Below, piece after piece: positions 35,379-43,733 of a stretch of 64,000 nucleotides of DNA. This DNA is from Dryomyza anilis (taxonomy: Eukaryota > Arthropoda > Insecta > Diptera > Dryomyzidae): positions 37,287,963 through 37,351,962 of the forward strand of contig OX638133.1 in the NCBI GenBank assembly GCA_951804985.1, in the 5' to 3' direction. The position numbers and the translations under genes are program-made. The first letter of the stretch is position 1; every line of letters starts with the position of its first letter. The notes under the pieces were generated by a model. That model saw only the letters and a list, made by a program, of their open reading frames with translations, was not told the DNA's origin and ran no database searches.

Positions 35379-35384
35379 GTTTTG
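35379..35384. repeat. Polinton 6-bp target site duplication, left (GTTTTG)
   Basis: Identical to 45948-45953. Six bp is the duplication size known for Polintons/Mavericks. Confidence 0.93.
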
Positions 35385-36428
35385 AGTAGTATGGATTCGC
35401 CGGTTCTGGCCCCACTGGGCTCCATGGAGCACATTGTTGTTAGTGTAAATGAATTTTAACAGAGATGTTGTTAGTGTAATTCAATAGGGATCATTTTTTA
35501 ACAGAGATGTTGTTAGTGTAATTCAATAGGGATCATTTTTTAACATAGTTGTTGTTAGTGTAATTCAATAGGGATCATTTTTTAACATAGTTGTTGTTAG
35601 TGTAATTCAATAGGGATCATTTTTTAACATAGTTGCTGTTAGTGTAATTCAATAGGGATCATTTTTTAACATAGTTGTTGTTGGTATAGTTCAATAGGGA
35701 TCATTTTTTAACAGAGTTGTTGGTACTGTAGTTCATTGGAGATCATATTTTAACAGTATAGTTGTTATTGTTTTTTCAATGGGGATCATATTTTAACAGA
35801 ATATTTGTTATTGTTTTCATGGGAAGTATTTTTAACAGATGTATATTATATGTATACTATATATTTTATAATGGCATGGAGCCAGTGGGATGACTTTTTA
35901 ACATAATTTGTTAATGTTGATACATACATATATATTATATGCATGTTATGAAGGCATGCAGCCGTAAAGAGTAAATGTTGTTGTTGGGATAATTATATCG
36001 GAGTAAGCATTTTTTGTGAATGAGAATATTTACAAACGTATTCATGTTGTTATTGTAAAATATTATAGTTGCAATTAGATTTCAGTTAACGTAGTTATAA
36101 TGTATACTATAGTTATACTTGTTTGTTTTATTTTTGCATGATCATCAAGAGAGTTGAGGAGCAAAGGGTTCAATTTGAAACTTTGTTGAGGAACGGTGAT
36201 TGTAATTTAAAACTTCGATATATGAATGAATATTATTATTAGATGCTTATTTTTTTGTGGTTAATTTTTTTTGTTGTAAACAGGTTAAGACACTTCTGTA
36301 TTAATGCATTGACATATATTTAATTCAAGGCCAATTTTACTATAAGGGTTATTGTACTGGATTTTATTCTACAAAGTCATGGTCGTTTAATTTGGTTATA
36401 TGAATGAATGGAGCCATAAGGTTCCATT
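35385..36428 (+). repeat. Polinton left terminal inverted repeat (1044 bp)
   Basis: Matches the inverse of 44988-45947 up to GCCATAAGGTTCCATT, after which the sequences diverge. The comparison I made by eye shows one substitution (GTTGTTATTG versus GTTGTTGTTG) besides the repeat copy-number difference. Confidence 0.93.
35453..35760 (+). repeat. subterminal 42-bp tandem repeats, six main copies
   Basis: Units contain GTTGTTAGTGTAATTCAATA and GGGATCATTTTTTAAC; six carry AATAGGGATCATTTTTT, followed by diverged units. The first two have AGAGATG, the later ones ATAGTTG. The right TIR has four such copies. Candidates for binding sites of terminal protein, integrase or the zinc-finger protein (inference). 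Confidence 0.9.
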
Positions 36429-36685
36429 GGGATCATTTTTTAAATCATTTTCTATACTATATGTTTAAAAGATTGAACATGTTAGAACATGTATATTTTT
36501 TATAGAGTTTTTTGTCTTGAGATTTATTTAATTTACTCTCTTTAAAATTTTAATTGAGTATAATTATACTAATGGAATTCACTTTTTAACTCATTTTAAA
36601 GAGATATCCATTATATATAAATGGATCGAAATTTGAATTAAATTTATTCATCGTCTACATTACAATTTGATAGGAACAACAAAAT
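36429..36685 (+). promoter_or_regulatory. Polinton left promoter region with TATA box
   Basis: TATATAAA at 36614-36621 lies 65 nt before the start codon at 36686, a suitable distance for a TATA-driven transcript of the small spliced gene. The rest is AT-rich. Confidence 0.5.
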
Positions 36686-37057
36686 ATGGTAAGATTGTTT
36701 TTTTTTAATTTTGTTTGTATTTATTAATTTATATATTTATATTATTTAAAGGATTTCGCTGAAATTATTAGTTTAGCAAAAGGAAACCTCTCTACATACA
36801 TTAGAGTAGATGACTTGCCCATTGATCAGGAATTCAGGATTTCTAAATTTGAATGGAAAAACACAATTAATGGAACAAAATTAATTGTACATCTAACAGA
36901 CAACAGATGGTTTTATCTACCAGCAAGAATTTCTAGAAAAGTTGAAACCGATGATCCATATTTATATAATATAAATGAGAAAAAGTGGTCTATTATTTTT
37001 CGAGGACGACAATCAGAAGTAATGGGGATGGCTCTATTCGATTTACGTTATGAATAA
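36686..37057 (+). CDS. small Polinton-associated protein, 102 aa, spliced with a one-codon first exon
   Basis: Proposed CDS join(36686..36688, 36752..37057). Exon 1 is only the start codon; the donor GTAAGA at 36689 follows it directly and the acceptor TTTAAAG ends at 36751 (63-nt intron). The joined frame adds 22 residues (MDFAEIISLAK...) to the frame open from ATG 36815, which would otherwise be the start. TATA box 65 nt upstream and AATAAA just after the stop. The product is small, with alternating hydrophobic strands and a FYLPARIS motif near the middle, then IIFRGRQSEVMGMALFDLRYE-like C-terminus. It resembles the small LPxR-containing proteins I recall beside insect and hydra Polinton polymerases; a nucleic-acid-binding role is only a guess. 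Alternative: unspliced 80-aa version. Confidence 0.75.
36689..36751 (+). other. intron, 63 nt
   Basis: GTAAGATTG ... TTATTTAAAG with a T-rich stretch inside. Joining keeps the frame open. Confidence 0.7.
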
Positions 37058-37191
37058 AAATAAAAAAAATCGTATCAATATACTTACTTTTAAAAATATT
37101 CATTTTAAATAAAATATTTAAATATATACATATTGTTTTATTTATTTATTTTAAAACGATTTGAAACAATATAACAAATAATTTATAAAAC

Positions 37192-37596
37192 TTATATTTG
37201 CATTATTTGCTCAAAACTCAGTAGAGCGTTTAATAAAATATTATCATCATCATCGTCCATTAAATTACAATAATGATGATCCGCATTTAACATCCTCGGA
37301 TCGTCTAAGTTAAGAAATAGATGGTCTAGTCCATCATCTAATAATCCTTCCCTAATTCCAACATCTATCAAATTTACTGGCGGGAGTGTTACGACTTCTA
37401 GTATTTCAATTTGAGGATTTACTGTTAATAAAATTTTTATTATTAATATAAAATAATTTTAAAAAATATATTTAGTTATTTACTTACAAGTATAAGTTTT
37501 TGCCTTTTTATATGAAAAATTATGTTTTCGCAGGATATGCCGCTTAAGGTTGTTTCTATTCGAGAATTTTAAATGCGGGCAAAATTCACACTCCAT
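37192..37596 (-). CDS. C2H2 zinc-finger protein with acidic C-terminal region, 112 aa, spliced
   Basis: Not visible as a single open frame. Proposed CDS complement(join(37192..37421, 37488..37596)). Exon 1 (36 codons plus 1 nt) encodes a C2H2 finger: MECEFCPHLKFSNRNNLKRH then ILRKH, with Cys3, Cys6, His20 and His25. Donor GTAAGT at 37487 and acceptor TTAACAG ending at 37422 (66-nt intron); joining leaves an open frame to TAA at 37192. Exon 2 is acidic, with two DD-rich patches (GLLDDGLDHLF, then MDDDDDNILLNALLSFEQ), resembling an acidic activation or interaction tail. A TATATAAA box (37668-37675, minus) lies 72 nt upstream. It is divergent to PolB, whose N-terminus carries similar fingers with the same NLKRH motif. 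Possible transcription or replication regulator (inference). Confidence 0.8.
37422..37487 (-). other. intron, 66 nt
   Basis: On the minus strand GTAAGTAAATAAC ... TTTTATTAACAG. Canonical donor and AT-rich body with a T-rich 3' end; the joined frame stays open for 76 further codons. Confidence 0.8.
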
Positions 37597-37931
37597 TTTT
37601 TAATGTTGATATATTAAAAGTATGAAAACGAGTAAAATTTATTATTATATCCATTGTATAGAACACCTTTATATATCAAAGCATGTAATATGATATATAT
37701 TAAACTGAACTTAAAAATTTGAATTCAGCAAAATTTAATGTATAAGTATTGAAATACACCGGAAGTCAGTAAATTAAAACTGCAGTAACACATCTTTATT
37801 GCAACACTGCACTTTTTTATGTTCAATAATTCCTGTAAAATTTGAAGTTGAAGTTTCTTAATATTCAAAATAATAATTTAAGTTAGTGTTCGTTTGTTTG
37901 CAACTTCGAGAACTTCTATAAAAATTAAAAA
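37597..37931. promoter_or_regulatory. divergent promoter region between zinc-finger gene and PolB
   Basis: Contains the minus-strand TATATAAA at 37668-37675. No equally good plus-strand TATA is seen at a useful distance from the PolB start; TATAAAAA at 37917 is too close and more likely lies in the leader. Confidence 0.5.
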
Positions 37932-40900
37932 ATGTTTATCTGTGCATTGTGTTCAAAGTCCTTCGCGAAAAACTATAATTTAAAGAGACATGTATCGACA
38001 ATACATGAAAATACAAAGTTTAGCTGCTTAAAGTGTAGTAAATCTTTTAGCAGACCAAATACTTTAAAACATCATTCCTGTCAACATTTTCAAGAGGAAA
38101 TTCCTTCAAAACAAGGAAAATATGAGGATTTGCTGAATAATGAATATGAAATCGCATCAACATCATCATCGGTGAGCCGTTACTGTGAGAACTGTAATGT
38201 TACAGTTCACAAATCCCTATGGAGAGGCCATTTAAGATCAACAGCGCATAAGAGAGCATCAGAGATTGCAGATATAGATGGATTTAAATTGGTACGAAAA
38301 GCATTTAAAAATAAAATATGTGATTACATATTACCTAATGATGATGAAAGTCTAATAAATCCACATGAATATTTCGGTCAAATAAGAAATAAAATTAAAA
38401 ATTTACTGGAAAGAGAATTAAATAAGAAAATATCTTTAAAATTGAATGCGGAGATCTCTGCTGACTATATACGTCCTTCAAAACCTTCTGTCGAAGATGA
38501 TGATGAATTTAAACTAAGCACTTTTTCACATATAACAAAACCACTAACAATATTAACCAAAGATAATATTGAAGATGTAATGTTAAATATTGAAGAATTG
38601 TTAATAAATAAAATGGAGAACTTTCAAGAACGGGATAGTGGATGGGCTTTGATAAAAATCAATAAAATTGAGCTTAATATAAGTGAATATAGCCCCTTAA
38701 ATGGATTATCATATCAGAAATTGCCAGCATATATAGAAAAAAGAAAGGCATGTATTAATATACAAAACAGTGATATTTTCTGCTTTAAGTGGGCTATTAT
38801 TGCAGCAATAGTTAATACAAAAATAAAAATAAATGATCCCTATCGCATTAATTCATATAATATTTCCGACATAACAGCAGAGGAAATTTATGTGAATGGT
38901 ATAAACTTGATATTTAGAGGATTAGACTTCCCTCATTCTATAAAGAATACAAAAATATTTGAGCTAAACAACTCCATTAGCATAAATATTTTCATGTATA
39001 ATGAAAAGTCAGATGGAAAATGCGAAATTTTGGGACCTATTTATCACACTGAAAAAGAACAGAGTACACATATCAATTTGCTATTTTGTGACAGTGAAGA
39101 AATTACTCACTATGTCTGGATAAAAGATCTAAGTAAATTGATAAGCGGTCAGGGACGAAAAAGAGCCCACAAAATGTATATTTGTAATGGATGTATTCTA
39201 CAATTTACATCTATAAAGTCTCTTGAGGCACATAAATCATCATGTAAAAAAAAAATTACGTATTTGCCCAAGGAAAATGAGTCCACACTAGCATTTAAAG
39301 CCTATGAAAAAACCATCCCAGTTGGATATACTTTTTATATGGATTTTGAATCGATTCTGGAACCGATTATTGGCTGTACAAATAACCCAGAAAATACGCA
39401 TACATCGAATATTCAGAAGCACATACCATGCGCATTTGCTTGGTATTTGAAAGGGTCATATGATGATCGTTTCGATAAGCTACAAAATTATACAGGTGAA
39501 TACAAAAGAAAAAAATAATTATTAAAAAATAAAAATAAAAATAAAAAACGATATATATATAATATTTAATCTTTCGTTTATAGGTCCTGAATGTTCGAGA
39601 GTTATGATAAAATCTTTAGTTGCGAAAGCGACGCAAATATATTGGAACGTTTACTCCACAATGAAGGCAATGAAGATAACTGACCAGGAAATGCACGAGT
39701 TCCATCAATCAACAATCTGCTGTATATGTAAAAGTGATTTAAGTAATAATATTAGTATAAAAGTAAGGCACCATTGTCATTTTACCGGAAAGTATTTAGG
39801 ATCTGCTCATACAGAATGTAATTTGAAAGCAAAAAGAACTAAATTCTTTCCGGTAATAACTCATAATTTATCCAAATATGATCTACATTTATTTATACAA
39901 AATTTAAACGAAGTAGAGGGAGCTATTGATATTATACCTCTTAATAAAGAGGTATTTATATCTATAACAAAAACTATAAATTTAACTAAAGATCATAGTT
40001 TTCAACTTAGATTTATAGATTCATTTAGATTTTTACCTAGCAGCCTTGAGAAATTGGTGAAAACTCTAAATGACGAGTCAATCCATATAACTAAAAAGGT
40101 TTTTAACAATAATTCGTATAAGATATTTTATAGAAAAGGTGTTTTTCCTTATGATTATTTAGATAGTTTTAATAGGTTAAAAGAAAATCAATTACCTGCT
40201 AAAGATAAGTTTTTTAATAGATTAATTAATGAAGAGTGTTCTGAAGATGATTATGCTTATGCTCTGAATGTATGGAACATTTTAAATTGTAAATCTTTAA
40301 AAGATTATTTAGAAGTATACCTAAAGTGTGATGTTGTCTTACTTGCGGATGTTTTTGAGAATTTTAGAAAAATTTGTCTAAAAATTTATGAGCTTGATCC
40401 GTGTCATTACTTCACTGCTCCCGGATTATCTTGGGATGCTATGCTCAAGATGACTAAAATTAACCTCGAACTAATTACCGATATAGAAATGTATACTTTT
40501 ATTCAAGACGGTATACGTGGAGGTTTAACACAATGCTCGATTAGACATGTAAAAGCCAATAATAAATATATGCATAACTTTGATAAATCTAAATGTTCAT
40601 CATATTTAATGTATTATGACGCAAATAATTTATATGGTTATGCGATGTCACAGCCATTACCTTTTAAGGAATTTAGATTTTTAGAGTCATATGAAATTAC
40701 AGAGTTTACTATTGAAAAACTTAAATCTATTAATGAACATTCTTCTAAAGGATATATTTTTGAAGTAGACTTAGAATATCCTTCTTCAATTCATAATTTA
40801 CATAATGATTTTCCGTTTTGTCCAGAAAATAAAACACCACCTTCTTGTAATTCTAATTCTAAAAAACTTATAGCAGATCTTAATAATAAGAATATGTATA

Positions 40901-41928
40901 AAATACATTATAAAATGCTTCAAGAATGTATTAAAAATGGTTTAATTTTAAAAAAAATATATAGAATTTTAGAGTTTTCTCAAAGTTGTTGGCTTAAAAA
41001 GTATATAGATCTGAATACATTAATGAGGTCTAAAGCTACCAATGAGTTTGAGAAAAATTTTTATAAATTAATGAATAATTCAGTTTATGGCAAAACAATG
41101 GAAAATGTTGAAAATAGAAGAAATGTAAATATTTGTTGCAATTGGGAGAATAATGGTAAAGTTAAAGGAGCCAGATCAATAATAGCAAATCCAGCATTCC
41201 ATAGTAGAACGAATATTAATGAAAATATGATAGTAATAGAATCAAAAGTTCTTAAAGTTAAGTTAAATAAACCTATTTATACAGGATTTTGTGTATTAGA
41301 TTTATCGAAATGTAAAATGTACGACTTCTATTATAATTACTTAAAAACTAAATTTAATAGTAATGTAAGATTAGCTTATACGGACACAGATTCTCTTATA
41401 GTTGAGATTAAAACAAATGATTTCTATAAAGACATTTATGAAGATGTTGAAAAAACTGATCCATCAAATTATATTTTTGACACTTCTAGTTATGAGTATC
41501 CTAATATATATGGTTATCATCAAAATAATTGTAAAGTTGTGGGTTTGATGAAAGACGAAAATAATGGCAAAATAATGAAAGAAATAATATGTCTTAAACC
41601 CAAAACATACTTTTTTACTGTTGAAAATGATATACCAACATCAAAAGCCAAGGGTGTTAAAAAATCAGTTAGTAAAACATTTACTATTCATGATTATAAA
41701 ACATGCCTTTACAATAAGAAAGTTATAATGAGAGAAATGTATATAATAAGATCTAAAGCCCATATTTTATATACACAATGTGTAAATAAATTATCACTTA
41801 ATTTTATAGATGATAAACGGTATATACTAGATGATGGTATAAACACACTTGCTTGGGGACATTACAAAATTGATTATATTAAAGCTTTAAATAATGATTT
41901 AGATATTTTTATGAATATAGATATATAG
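37932..41928 (+). CDS. polB: Polinton protein-primed DNA polymerase B with N-terminal zinc fingers, 1302 aa, spliced
   Basis: Proposed CDS join(37932..39495, 39584..41928); the 88-nt intron explains an apparent break. Residues: C2H2 fingers at 4-25 and 32-52, a third at 85-106 (C85, C88, H100, H106); a domain with GSGWALIKI-like sequence (DSGWALIKI), C284-F-K-W and H393-Y-V-W-I-K-D; a C2HC-like finger at 418-438; 3'-5' exonuclease motif I D471-F-E473; Cys/His insert with CCICKSD (567-) and HHCHFTGKY (584-); Exo II N616/D621; Exo III Y767/D771; Pol motif A D867 (YYDANNLYG); motif B K1016-NNS-VYG; motif C YTDTDS (D1122, D1124). All catalytic acids are present. It replicates the element, with priming expected from a protein (known for the family). 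Size and motif order fit arthropod Polinton polymerases. ATG 39604 is internal, not a start. Confidence 0.95.
39496..39583 (+). other. PolB intron, 88 nt
   Basis: Donor ACAG|GTGAAT at 39495/39496, acceptor TTCGTTTATAG ending at 39583. Removal splits a Gly codon and restores one frame across both halves. The retained sequence contains in-frame TAA (39516-39518). Confidence 0.88.
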
Positions 41929-42037
41929 ATATAAATTATATTATTTTAATTATTAGATTTATATTATATAAATTTATAATGTATTAAATTAATAATAAAA
42001 TAAAAATTCGATTTTTATGTATTTAAAAATGTTTTGT
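41929..42037. other. short convergent 3' region between PolB and the minus-strand cassette
   Basis: AT-rich, with AATAATAAAATAAAAATTCG near 41990 providing possible poly(A) signals. Confidence 0.5.
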
Positions 42038-42673
42038 TTATTTAATATTATACCAATTAACATCATCATAATCATATTGTAATGTTTTACTTTTTTGACG
42101 AGTTAAGCGAGGTGAGTATTGATATGGTAATAGAGTTTGCTTAGTTTTCGGTGTAATTTTACTTCCATCACTTGACAAAATCCGTACTTTAGGTGATCCA
42201 TGATTTGAAAAGTTTTTTAAACGTTTAGCTGCAGAACTTGCAGAGGAATGGTTTATTTTATTAATTGTTGTATCCACATCCATAGAATTTTCTTCATCTT
42301 CGTTAATATTGCTAAATATATGTTCATTAGCATTAAAGTCAGCCTGCGAAGCAAAATCTTTTTTTCCAATATCTTTTGTTTGAGTTTCATTATCGTTTTT
42401 AAATATCCATTTTGTTTGAGTATCTTTATCCCTTAATGATTTATACGATTTAACCGATTTATTCTCTTTCTTAATATTTATTTCTTGTTTGGTAATCAAA
42501 TATTTTGCGAGTTCCTGTTTTATTCCATACCATTTATTTATATCTTTAAGTGTATGAGAGGCATATATTGGAAGAAGTTTTCGTTTTAAAAAATTTGAAT
42601 CTGACATATCGTTAGAATAGCGTTCATATGTAGAAGGGTTTAATAATATAAGCTTGGATAAAATATTAGACAT
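42038..42673 (-). CDS. Polinton-associated hypothetical protein, 211 aa
   Basis: Starts MSNILSKLILLNPSTYERY at 42673, overlapping the end of the pX-like gene by 8 nt (ATGTCTAA). Order: a basic/hydrophobic N-terminus with a NKWYGIKQELAKYL motif (about residues 46-59), a polar Lys/Asp/Gln-rich middle, an acidic patch (NINEDEENSMDVD), a basic Ser-rich region (SSASSAAKRLKNF) and a short C-terminus with DDVNWYNIK. A protein of this shape, with a W...Q.L..YL motif, commonly sits beside the pX-like gene in Polintons and adintoviruses as I recall; function unknown, possibly a virion or scaffolding component. No enzymatic motif or membrane span. Confidence 0.8.
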   Translation of the reverse strand: MSNILSKLILLNPSTYERYSNDMSDSNFLKRKLLPIYASHTLKDINKWYGIKQELAKYLITKQEINIKKENKSVKSYKSLRDKDTQTKWIFKNDNETQTKDIGKKDFASQADFNANEHIFSNINEDEENSMDVDTTINKINHSSASSAAKRLKNFSNHGSPKVRILSSDGSKITPKTKQTLLPYQYSPRLTRQKSKTLQYDYDDVNWYNIK

Positions 42674-43007
42674 TTTCTAAAATTTTTCCTATAACACCGC
42701 TTAAAACAGAAGAAATCAAAATTGGTATAAATCCTCCTCTTTGGATTAGATGTTTTCTCTTCGATCGTAAAACAGTTTTTGAGCAGCAAAGTTTTCTAAT
42801 GACATTTTTATATGATTTTAACTTTACTAAATCGTTTTTCTTTACATTATGATTTTTATGTAAAACATTAAATGCAATTTCATTAATAGCTTTTATAAGA
42901 TTATCATCCGCGTTTTTTAGAATTGCATTTCGCAATTTAGGTTTAGCATTTTTAAGAACATATAGAATATATTTGTTCTCCTTCAATCGTTTCAGTTTGC
43001 AGGTCAT
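42666..43007 (-). CDS. pX-like small hydrophobic-tailed Polinton protein, 113 aa
   Basis: Start chosen at ATG 43007 (MTCKLKRLKENKY); the frame is open upstream to 43022 but only with a TTG. Basic N-terminal two thirds (KPKLRNAILKNADDNLIKAI, LKSYKNVIRKL), a dibasic segment LRSKRKHLIQRGG, then a hydrophobic tail FIPILISSVLSGVIGKIL. This layout (helical basic body, KR..L.Q.GGF and a membrane-active-looking tail) is a hallmark of a small protein next to the ATPase in Polintons/adintoviruses, compared with adenovirus pX/pVI-like proteins. QRGG fits the adenoviral protease pattern (P4 Gln, GG), although no protease gene is seen here. It overlaps the ATPase gene end by 56 nt. Confidence 0.82.
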   Translation of the reverse strand: MTCKLKRLKENKYILYVLKNAKPKLRNAILKNADDNLIKAINEIAFNVLHKNHNVKKNDLVKLKSYKNVIRKLCCSKTVLRSKRKHLIQRGGFIPILISSVLSGVIGKILENV

Positions 43008-43620
43008 TTTGGAGTGAAACAAAGCAGTAACAATATTCTTTATTGAAAATGTTAGATCTGAATCTTAATGCGTTATGTGCTTGTTGTGTAAGATCTATTA
43101 ATAAATAACCATGAGCACTTTCAGTACAAGTGTTATATACTCTAACTAATTCTTTATAATTTTCAGGATAAATTTGTCTTGCCAAGCATTGAAATTGTAG
43201 TTTATCTCTAGGATTTTTAAACATAACTATATATTTTGAATTCAATGATATATCTCTTGTATATGTCCCCTTATGAAAAATATTTTGAGTTACTAAAACA
43301 ACTGATAAATTGCGGTGATGCGAACCTTTAGTAAATAGTTCACAAACTTTTTTGTTAAATGAGTCTAACATTAAATCATCTAAAATTATTAGTGTATATT
43401 CATTAGCTGAATTCTCAAAGTCATCTGGAATGCCTTCAATAAAATTGACATTATCAAGTTCCGGTAAAGAGTTTTTTTCAGCATAACACCAAATTACTTT
43501 TGTAATAGGAGAACTAATTAAATGTTTATTGTTAATAAGATTTATAATAAATGTTGATTTGCCACAACCTGATGGTCCACAAACTAACATTGTAAATGGA
43601 TACACAAATTGATGAAACAT
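42952..43620 (-). CDS. A32-like genome-packaging ATPase, 222 aa
   Basis: FtsK-HerA/A32-type P-loop ATPase. Walker A GPSGCGKST at residues 15-23, Walker B LIILDDLML with D81-D82, and a sensor-like SVVLVTQN ending at residue 113 followed by KGTYTRDISLNSKYIVMF, all in the expected order for the Polinton/poxvirus A32/adenovirus-type family. Size (about 220 aa) is normal. Known role: pumping DNA into capsids. That makes it notable in an element without a major capsid gene. It is the first gene of the minus-strand cassette and diverges from the integrase. ATG at 43620 is in good position, directly before MFHQFVYPF. Confidence 0.95.
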   Translation of the reverse strand: MFHQFVYPFTMLVCGPSGCGKSTFIINLINNKHLISSPITKVIWCYAEKNSLPELDNVNFIEGIPDDFENSANEYTLIILDDLMLDSFNKKVCELFTKGSHHRNLSVVLVTQNIFHKGTYTRDISLNSKYIVMFKNPRDKLQFQCLARQIYPENYKELVRVYNTCTESAHGYLLIDLTQQAHNALRFRSNIFNKEYCYCFVSLQNDLQTETIEGEQIYSICS

Positions 43621-43733
43621 GGTTCTCTATTCAATGATGAACTTCTAATAAATATAAATATTGTAAACAAGTTTTTTTTATATAAATATAAATTTTAAAA
43701 AATCAATCATTTACACTATTGGTTGAACTCACA
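43621..43733. promoter_or_regulatory. divergent promoter between ATPase and integrase
   Basis: 113 bp. TATATAAA at 43679-43686 lies 47 nt before the integrase ATG. Minus-strand TATTTATA-like words near 43650-43660 may serve the ATPase. Confidence 0.5.

Noticed and set aside
35453..35760. CRISPR array
   Set aside because: 42-bp units are contiguous with no unique spacers and lie in a transposon TIR, mirrored at the other end.
39519..39603. PolB as two genes or a pseudogene
   Set aside because: Canonical splice signals join both halves in frame with all catalytic motifs kept.
42038..43620. Bacterial-type operon
   Set aside because: Gene overlaps look operon-like, but the surroundings are insect DNA with spliced neighbours; this is the compact layout of Polinton/virus genes.
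43719..43733. Integrase start at 43719
   Set aside because: That codon is TTG; the first ATG in frame is 43734 with a suitable TATA box upstream.
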